Assembly (NCBI GenBank): GCA_016207515.1
Contig: JACQPN010000012.1
Location: 120,647 to 184,646 of the forward strand
Origin: Euryarchaeota archaeon
GTDB taxonomy: Archaea > Thermoplasmatota > SW-10-69-26 > JACQPN01
Reading direction: 5' to 3'
Length of the DNA stretch: 64,000 nucleotides
Shown here: in pieces, positions 58,590 through 64,000 of the stretch
Numbering within the stretch: the stretch's first letter is position 1
Layout: every line of letters starts with the position of its first letter
The notes under the pieces: generated by a model
The model's database searches: none
Seen by the model: only the letters and a program-made list of their open reading frames with translations
Told to the model about the DNA's origin: nothing
Translations under genes and position numbers: made by a program

Positions 58590-59843
58590 GTGGTAATTAA
58601 CCAATCAAAATACGCTCACTGCGTGCCATCGGCCGGGCTCAAACATCGTCGCAAAGTTCCGTTCCAGCCCGTCATCCGGGTTCCCGCGAGCTCCTCCGCC
58701 AAGTTCACCTCCATTCATCGCCTCGACGAGGAGCTCCACCGCTTCGTCCTACGCCAAGACGACTACGTGGATCTCATCGTCGAAGCCTGGGCGATGAACT
58801 TCCACAGTTCGACGAAACTTGAGGGCAATCCCCTGTCCCTTGACGACGCTCAACGGATCACTCGCGACTCCTGGCGGGGCCGCATCAATTCGAACGCCGC
58901 CTTTCCCATCCAGGAGTTTTACAATCACTGGGCGATCTGGCTGGTCCCGGAGATCTTCAAGCACCCTTGGAATATCGACATGGTCCGAACGATCCATGCA
59001 CTCGTGATGCTCGGCGCCGGCCCCGAGGTCTTGCCCGGACAATTCAGGCAGGCCGAAGGAGTCGTCACCGGCCCCGACGGCCAAGAATGGTTCATCGGCG
59101 CACCCCCGAAATACATTGAAGAGGAACTATCCGGCCTCCTCGATTGGCTGAACACGCAAGCCCCGGCCGTTTCGCCCGTCGCCGCAGCCGCCGTGTTTTT
59201 CCACGAATTCGAGAGCATTCACCCATTCCTCGACGGGAACGGCCGGGTAGGTCGCGTTCTATTCCACCTTTATCTTCAAACCCACGGGCTTCCGAACTCG
59301 CACCTGTGCATGATCGAGAAGGAGTTGTCGGGAAATCCGGAACCCTACTACCGCGTGCTCGGTTGGACGGATCAAACGGGCCAGTACACCGACCTCGTCG
59401 AATACGCAACGGATGCCGTCATCCTTTCTTACGAGAACGCTCGCGACCGGTTGCGGACAAAGGACCTGATGTCCTCGAACTTGGCCGAGACGCCCCAAAA
59501 ACTAGTCAAGGCCGCAAAGCTCCACGGCGATTGGTTCAAAGCGAATGACGCGTCCCGGTGGATAGAGAGGCTCTCCGCCGAAAGCATACGGAATCATCTC
59601 AACGATCTCACCCAAAAAGGGGTCCTCGAAGCAGTCGGGGAGACGCGGGCGCGAATGTACCGATTCCGTCATCCTCTTCATCGAGTCGAGCGTTACGCCG
59701 TCGCGATCACCCTGGAACTCGAAGAATTACTTCGCGAGATTGGGCCGCGTCTTGCGACGATGAAACCAAAAGATATCGCCCTCGTGGTCCGCGAGAGATT
59801 CGAGAGGGCGCTCAAAGAGGCGGAGGACGACACGAAGAAATGA
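58590..59843 (+). CDS. Fic-family AMP transferase with C-terminal winged helix
   Basis: A 417-residue protein with a GTG start. The inhibitory-like helix appears as SSTKLEGNPLS, the active motif is HPFLDGNGRVGR, and the C-terminus (AESIRNHLNDLTQKGVLEAV) is a winged helix. This is the common Fic/DUF4172-like archaeal-bacterial architecture. Probable self-inhibited AMPylator; targets unknown. Confidence 0.9.
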   Translation: MVINQSKYAHCVPSAGLKHRRKVPFQPVIRVPASSSAKFTSIHRLDEELHRFVLRQDDYVDLIVEAWAMNFHSSTKLEGNPLSLDDAQRITRDSWRGRINSNAAFPIQEFYNHWAIWLVPEIFKHPWNIDMVRTIHALVMLGAGPEVLPGQFRQAEGVVTGPDGQEWFIGAPPKYIEEELSGLLDWLNTQAPAVSPVAAAAVFFHEFESIHPFLDGNGRVGRVLFHLYLQTHGLPNSHLCMIEKELSGNPEPYYRVLGWTDQTGQYTDLVEYATDAVILSYENARDRLRTKDLMSSNLAETPQKLVKAAKLHGDWFKANDASRWIERLSAESIRNHLNDLTQKGVLEAVGETRARMYRFRHPLHRVERYAVAITLELEELLREIGPRLATMKPKDIALVVRERFERALKEAEDDTKK

Positions 59844-59850
59844 ACACTAC

Positions 59851-60145
59851 CATGGCGGGTCGGTGCCCGCCTCGTCGCGATGGGCGTGACCGCAGACCGG
59901 GAACCGGTCGTGGACGAAGCGCGCCTACGAAGTGCGCGTGATGCGGGCCTTCCTCGACGCCGGTTTCCTCCTCAAAGGCCGAGGGTTGGCGCAGCCAAGC
60001 CGAGGATGAGCGAAGCGAAATCCACGACAAGGACATCAACAAGCCCGTCAGCGGCGTAAGCCGCCGAGGAGCGAGCCCACCGCCGGTGGGCGACCCTCCA
60101 GCACAACCCGAAGGGCACGCGGGAGAATTGGAAGGCTGCGAGCTC
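59851..60145 (+). pseudogene. DNA methyltransferase fragment full of palindromic insertions
   Basis: Short pieces of the methyltransferase (VMRAFLDAGFLLK, and HNPKGTRENWKA in another frame) alternate with hairpin elements: GACCGG/CCGGTC plus a GCGC-arm hairpin near 59895-59940, a GAGG-linked element near 59978-60015, and GCGGC/GCCGC plus GCCCACC/GGTGGGC near 60046-60092. Two of the insertion points are the same as in copy 4. Confidence 0.65.
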
Positions 60146-60250
60146 GTCCGTGCGTGTCCAGTAATCGGGCGCACCCGTCTTCCAGATCCAACTACGCTCT
60201 CCAGACAATCGATATGCTGGGCCCGGCCCCCTGACGACCGAGGCCTTCGG

Positions 60251-61714
60251 ATGAATCTGGTTTCGACATGGATAATAGTGCTGCTTATCACGAATTCAGG
60301 TTTCACGATAATGGCAGCCGCCGACGCCCCGCCCGCGCGAAAACACGCAGTGGTCGCCATCCTCGACACAGGAATCAACAACCGGGAAGCATGGCTACGC
60401 TCCCCCGCGCTCACCGAACACCCATCGACCTATGTCGACGGCTATCCTGCGGTCACCTCCTCTATCGACCTGGAGACGCAAACTGCCGCATGGGGTAGAC
60501 TCTATTGGATGCCTGGAACGAGGATAATCGGAGCCATATCCTTCGGCGAATTCAACAGCGCGATCCAATGTCAGGAGTCCCCGGACAAGCGCAGGATCTA
60601 CGACGATTGCGGCCACGGAAGCAACGTCTCCCGCATCGCCGCAGCGCAATCACCGGACGTCTTGATCGTGATGGTCGAAGTCGGCGACCGACGCCAAGGC
60701 CTAAACTGGGCGATCAACCAACCCTGGATCGACGTGATCACGATGTCCCTCGGCACGGTCGCGAACGTCCCGACAGCCGAAGTGAACGATCTCACCAAGA
60801 GAGCCACGGAACAGGGGAAAATAGTAACGAACGCAGCCGGCAACGGCGCCACCAACACGGGCGTCGCCCCCGACCGCAACCCGACCTACACGAGCGAATA
60901 CTCGGGCCCATCATGGGTGGTGACCGTCGGCGCAGTCCATCCCCAAAGCCGAAGAGACCACTACTGGCACAGTATCCCGGTCGACGTCGTCTCGCCCGGA
61001 GGCTCAACAAGTTACGCGACACCCGTGACCGCCGGCCAATTCGCGCGCGTCATCGCCGAAGCCCGGAATACCGTAGGCGATGAGGGTGCCGGAGCGAGAC
61101 AGGGCAATCTCGTGGTCGCCCCACCCGGCGCGCCGCTGCCAAACGCCGGGCCAATGGCAGATGGAAAACTCAACAGGACAGAACTTGAGGAAGTTGTCCT
61201 AAAGACGGCGCAGCCGACTCCGCAGCAGAGCGAGGACGAGCCCTTCCCCGATCCCGAAGTGAAGGGGGAACAAGTAAGCCAGATCTACGACGCATACAGG
61301 GACTGCATCGAAACCGGACGTGGAGGCACGGACATGACGACATGCAACATGCAAACGCCACCCGGAATCGACCTCCCCACGTGGAGAGAACTCACCGGCC
61401 CGCTACCAGGCGCCTCGACCGACACGACGCAACCACCGACACCCGTCGATTACGTCTTCGAAGGATACGGAATCGTCGACGGGCAAAGTGGATCGCGCGC
61501 GATAGAAGTCGTCCTCGGAACCACGCCGCTCCCAGAAAGGCCGACCGAAGACCAATGGAACGAAGAGAACGACAAGATACGCGACGCGTTCTGGAACAGA
61601 GGCGAAATCGACAACCCGCTTCCATCCACCTTCGACGGATTCTGCGACATACAAAACCCGCTAGTCGAATGCTGTGGAGACCCGGACACGCCAAAACTCT
61701 GCGGACGACCCTAA
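60251..61714 (+). CDS. secreted subtilisin-like serine protease
   Basis: A 487-residue S8-family protein. A signal-type N-terminus (TWIIVLLITNSGFTIMAA) is followed by the catalytic triad: Asp in VVAILDTGIN, His in YDDCGHGSNVSRI, Ser in GGSTSYATPVTAG. The ATG at 60251 directly precedes the signal sequence. A C-terminal extension of about 170 residues with several Cys (FCDIQNPLVECCGD) has no recognised fold. The gene converges with and overlaps the next protease gene by four bases. Confidence 0.88.
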   Translation: MNLVSTWIIVLLITNSGFTIMAAADAPPARKHAVVAILDTGINNREAWLRSPALTEHPSTYVDGYPAVTSSIDLETQTAAWGRLYWMPGTRIIGAISFGEFNSAIQCQESPDKRRIYDDCGHGSNVSRIAAAQSPDVLIVMVEVGDRRQGLNWAINQPWIDVITMSLGTVANVPTAEVNDLTKRATEQGKIVTNAAGNGATNTGVAPDRNPTYTSEYSGPSWVVTVGAVHPQSRRDHYWHSIPVDVVSPGGSTSYATPVTAGQFARVIAEARNTVGDEGAGARQGNLVVAPPGAPLPNAGPMADGKLNRTELEEVVLKTAQPTPQQSEDEPFPDPEVKGEQVSQIYDAYRDCIETGRGGTDMTTCNMQTPPGIDLPTWRELTGPLPGASTDTTQPPTPVDYVFEGYGIVDGQSGSRAIEVVLGTTPLPERPTEDQWNEENDKIRDAFWNRGEIDNPLPSTFDGFCDIQNPLVECCGDPDTPKLCGRP

Positions 61715-63063
61715 CCCGCGCGTTGAGACCAATACGCCTCACGAAGCGCGTACGTGGTCTCCATGTACTGGACCGCCTCGGCGGGCTTCGGGGGAGGAGT
61801 GGATTCGCCCTTCAAGTAGGCGACGGCGGCCGGGACGATTTCGGGACCGACGTAACCCCAGCCCATCTGGACCCAGGGCGTGGGGAGGATGGGGGCGATC
61901 GGGGTGTACTCCAAGCTCGTAATACCACCCGCATCTGGCGTGCGAGGCGCATAATCCGAGTTCGTCCAATAACGGGCGGTTCGGTTCAACACGTCTCGCA
62001 GCAGCAGGGGCGCCTTCTTTTCGGCAAGCGCTTCGCATCTCGAAGAAGCATTGTCTTTCCGGCAATCTTCGCGCAGTTTGAAAAGAATTTCACCGGCGAT
62101 TGCGGCGAAAAAAGGTGTCGCGTAACTGGTTGCAGATTGATTCTTGACGACGTCGAGGGTAGTATCATCTGCAGTGCTTGGAGAGTAATTCGTGACGAAG
62201 TCGGGGGTGGAGCCGGTCCCGGCCGAGGGTGACCCGCCTTCAGATGGTTCAACGCCGCCGATTGAAATGACCTCTGGTGGGCCGCCGGTTCCGGAAATGG
62301 ATGTGGGGGCGGGAACGTCCGCCGTTGCTTGGATAACGGTTTTCCCCTGACTGACTGCGAATGCGATGGCGGCTCTCATGGAAGCGTCGTACCCGGGCGT
62401 TGTGGCCGGCAACTCAGATGGGTGCCCGAGACTGCTGGAAATCACGTCCACCCATGGGAGCGACGCGGCCAGGCGAATTGCTTCTGGTAGGTCGCTCTGG
62501 GCACCGGTTCCTTCCCGGACGAAGTCTTGATCCGTGGTCGAGTACTGAATCATGAGGACGACGCAGTTGGAACATTGTATGGCGACGACGGACGCCACCC
62601 GCGTCCCGTGGCCGAGATTGTCCCAAAGAATGGGTTTTGCCGCGCCCGTGACATCATCAACGGGTCCCGTGGGGTGCCGCGGGAGAGCGAGGCCAAGGAC
62701 ATTTGTCCCGGCGAACGCATACAATTCGTTGACTCGGAGGCTGTCCCAAACCTGCTTGTCGAAATCATGCGCCGCACTTGGCGTTCCCCCATTGGCCCCT
62801 GCCAAAACCAAAACGTGGTCCGCACGCATCGAATTTTGGCCAACAAGCATTTTGAAAAATGTATCGGCGGCACGAACAGAAAACGCCGTGTGGTAGGGTC
62901 TGATTCCGGAGTCAATTATAGCAACAACCAATGGTCGGGAATCGACCTGACCGACATCCACCTGGTCCGGTTGTCCCGAGGGGCGGAGGTCGTTCGCGGA
63001 GATACAGCCGCCCGTAACCAGTAGAGCTACGGCTCCGTACACGAACGCTACCCGACCCGTCAC
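61711..63063 (-). CDS. subtilisin-like serine protease lipoprotein
   Basis: A 450-residue S8-family protein with signal peptide and lipobox (VYGAVALLVTGGC). Triad: Asp in VVAIIDSGI, His in NLGHGTRVASV, Ser in NQSATSYATPFFAA. The TSYATP motif is shared with the convergent protease, which suggests an old gene pair. Membrane anchored on the outer face. Confidence 0.88.
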   Translation of the reverse strand: MTGRVAFVYGAVALLVTGGCISANDLRPSGQPDQVDVGQVDSRPLVVAIIDSGIRPYHTAFSVRAADTFFKMLVGQNSMRADHVLVLAGANGGTPSAAHDFDKQVWDSLRVNELYAFAGTNVLGLALPRHPTGPVDDVTGAAKPILWDNLGHGTRVASVVAIQCSNCVVLMIQYSTTDQDFVREGTGAQSDLPEAIRLAASLPWVDVISSSLGHPSELPATTPGYDASMRAAIAFAVSQGKTVIQATADVPAPTSISGTGGPPEVISIGGVEPSEGGSPSAGTGSTPDFVTNYSPSTADDTTLDVVKNQSATSYATPFFAAIAGEILFKLREDCRKDNASSRCEALAEKKAPLLLRDVLNRTARYWTNSDYAPRTPDAGGITSLEYTPIAPILPTPWVQMGWGYVGPEIVPAAVAYLKGESTPPPKPAEAVQYMETTYALREAYWSQRAG

Positions 63064-63189
63064 GGTCCCTATTACGTGGGGATGGATGTGAAGCCACTTC
63101 CTGTATGAGACTTGTCCAGGTCGGCCGCCACGTTATAAGCTTTTTCCCTGCCGGATAGGCTCGGAAAGCCCGGGTTCGCCGGAAGTTTC

Positions 63190-63420
63190 ATGAAGGCGTA
63201 CGACGACGTGGCGTCGGGAGTTGGTGGATTGTTACGCGAACTGCTGGTTGGGATTTTGCTTGCAATGGTAATCGCCACGTCAGGAGATGCAGCGCCGGAA
63301 GAACCTCTTGTGAACCCCATCGGGACGGAATGTATCCGGACGCAAAACGCCGTCCAGAACTGCACGAAGGATTTGGTTTGTTGCGAAGGCGACGACCCGG
63401 CTCGATTCGTTAAATGGTAG
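63190..63420 (+). CDS. small secreted or membrane protein, unknown
   Basis: A 76-residue frame with a hydrophobic segment (LLVGILLAMVIATSGDA) and four Cys in the rest (TECIRTQNAVQNCTKDLVCC). It is adjacent to another secreted protein gene and preceded by AT-rich sequence. No family recognised. Confidence 0.45.
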   Translation: MKAYDDVASGVGGLLRELLVGILLAMVIATSGDAAPEEPLVNPIGTECIRTQNAVQNCTKDLVCCEGDDPARFVKW

Positions 63421-63441
63421 TTGCAGGGAGCCGTTGGCCTC

Positions 63442-63900
63442 ATGAGGAGTATTGGAATCGCGTTCTGCCTGTTGCTCGTTGGCGCGGGCCAAACGTCTGC
63501 GGCCTCGATTACAATTGGAGACGCCGACATGCGCGTTTCTTACTCGAACGAAAGATCGGCATGTGATGCGTCTTTCGGTGTCGCCGGTTGTCTCTTTTCT
63601 TACGACGACAGCGGAACGACCGGCACTCAGGGCGACGACAGGTTTGATTTGGTCCAAGGGTACGCCCACGTTGACGTACGGGTGCGTGGCCCTGTCTTTG
63701 ATGGGCGACCTTTGCAGTTCGGCGTGGATCCCAGTCGGGCGCGCATCGACAGTCCCGTCCTACCGGCCGCAGACGAGTTACTAGTGGGTGTTTTTGGAGA
63801 CGACCCCAATGCCTCGAGCCCTCTCTGGGTGGGAATCAACCATGAGAATGTCATAGTCGCTGTCGCGACCCCCTCGCCGGCTGGACAATTCTCAAGTTGA
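63442..63900 (+). CDS. secreted protein, unknown
   Basis: About 152 residues with a signal peptide (IGIAFCLLLVGAGQTSAAS) and a beta-rich mature part including two Cys. No family recognised. Only 21 bases after the stop of the preceding small gene, so probably cotranscribed. Confidence 0.55.
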   Translation: MRSIGIAFCLLLVGAGQTSAASITIGDADMRVSYSNERSACDASFGVAGCLFSYDDSGTTGTQGDDRFDLVQGYAHVDVRVRGPVFDGRPLQFGVDPSRARIDSPVLPAADELLVGVFGDDPNASSPLWVGINHENVIVAVATPSPAGQFSS

Positions 63901-63929
63901 ATACGTAGGCCCGTTTCGAGTGAACGCTT

Positions 63930-63962
63930 TTGACCCCTCGGGGCTTTGCCCGAGGTGGTCAA
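63930..63962. terminator. hairpin after the secreted protein gene
   Basis: TTGACC pairs with GGTCAA and CTCGGG with CCCGAG in one long stem with two small bulges. It lies 30 bases after the stop and may mark the transcript end or protect the 3' end. Confidence 0.4.
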
Positions 63963-64000
63963 TATGAGGCGAGGCTCTGGTCGTTTTCCTCCTGAGAAGA

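Overview
This is a GC-rich archaeal chromosome segment. The markers are A-type ATP synthase subunits B and D, an ArsA/Get3-type ATPase, a two-subunit glycine decarboxylase, a bacterio-opsin-activator-type HTH regulator, TATA boxes placed for leaderless or short-leader transcripts, and a tRNA-His with an archaeal promoter. Surface lipoproteins, membrane-anchored winged-helix regulators and an actinobacterial-type succinate dehydrogenase anchor suggest an aerobic or facultative Thermoplasmatota-like lineage. That placement is inference.

Layout. 1-17.1 kb: mostly core genes. A VapBC pair, A-ATPase B, a Lrp-type regulator, a DUF1059 protein, a hydrolase, a PrsW-like protease, A-ATPase D, a DUF4258/zinc-finger toxin-antitoxin pair, three tandem membrane paralogues, a kelch lipoprotein, a membrane HTH regulator, ArsA, arginase, two lipoproteins and a Trm9-like methyltransferase. 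17.2-21.7 kb: complete glycine cleavage operon gcvT-H-PA-PB. 21.8-24.4 kb: NAD-kinase-like protein, OsmC, and an HTH regulator followed by degenerate copies of its own C-terminal codons. 24.7-30.8 kb: tRNA-His, small genes and succinate dehydrogenase. 30.9-35.4 kb: lipoyl synthase with E1alpha, E1beta and E2 of a 2-oxoacid dehydrogenase. LipA can lipoylate both GcvH and E2, which ties these two blocks together.

35.5-60.2 kb is an accessory island. Its first half (37.4-48.2 kb) is a cassette array built around a repeated box of about 42 bp (nine clear copies, two degenerate). To the left of each box, reading leftward, lies a tRNA-like gene, a toxin-antitoxin pair or an ATPase. To the right lies, in most cases, a small Cys/His-rich zinc-finger gene (7-8 copies) or the tail of an Mrr-type nuclease (3 copies). 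The six tRNA-like genes have the long variable arm of class II tRNAs and mostly G73, as in tRNA-Ser, but carry anticodons CUA, GAA (three times), CCU and CAU. Three are interrupted by hairpin-rich insertions.

The second half (48.3-60.2 kb) carries a DpnII/Dam-type restriction-modification pair, repeated intact and broken copies of one DNA methyltransferase gene, two HEPN/MNT pairs, three Fic-domain genes, and an unannotated 46-residue protein gene present twice. Twin-hairpin palindromic elements sit inside the methyltransferase copies, at least two of them in frame. Comparable palindromes occur in the linker of E2, at the C-terminus of GcvPB, behind the HTH gene and apparently inside tRNAs. 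60.2-64 kb: two convergent subtilisin-like protease genes and two small secreted proteins.

All calls come from reading the sequence. No database search or folding program was run.
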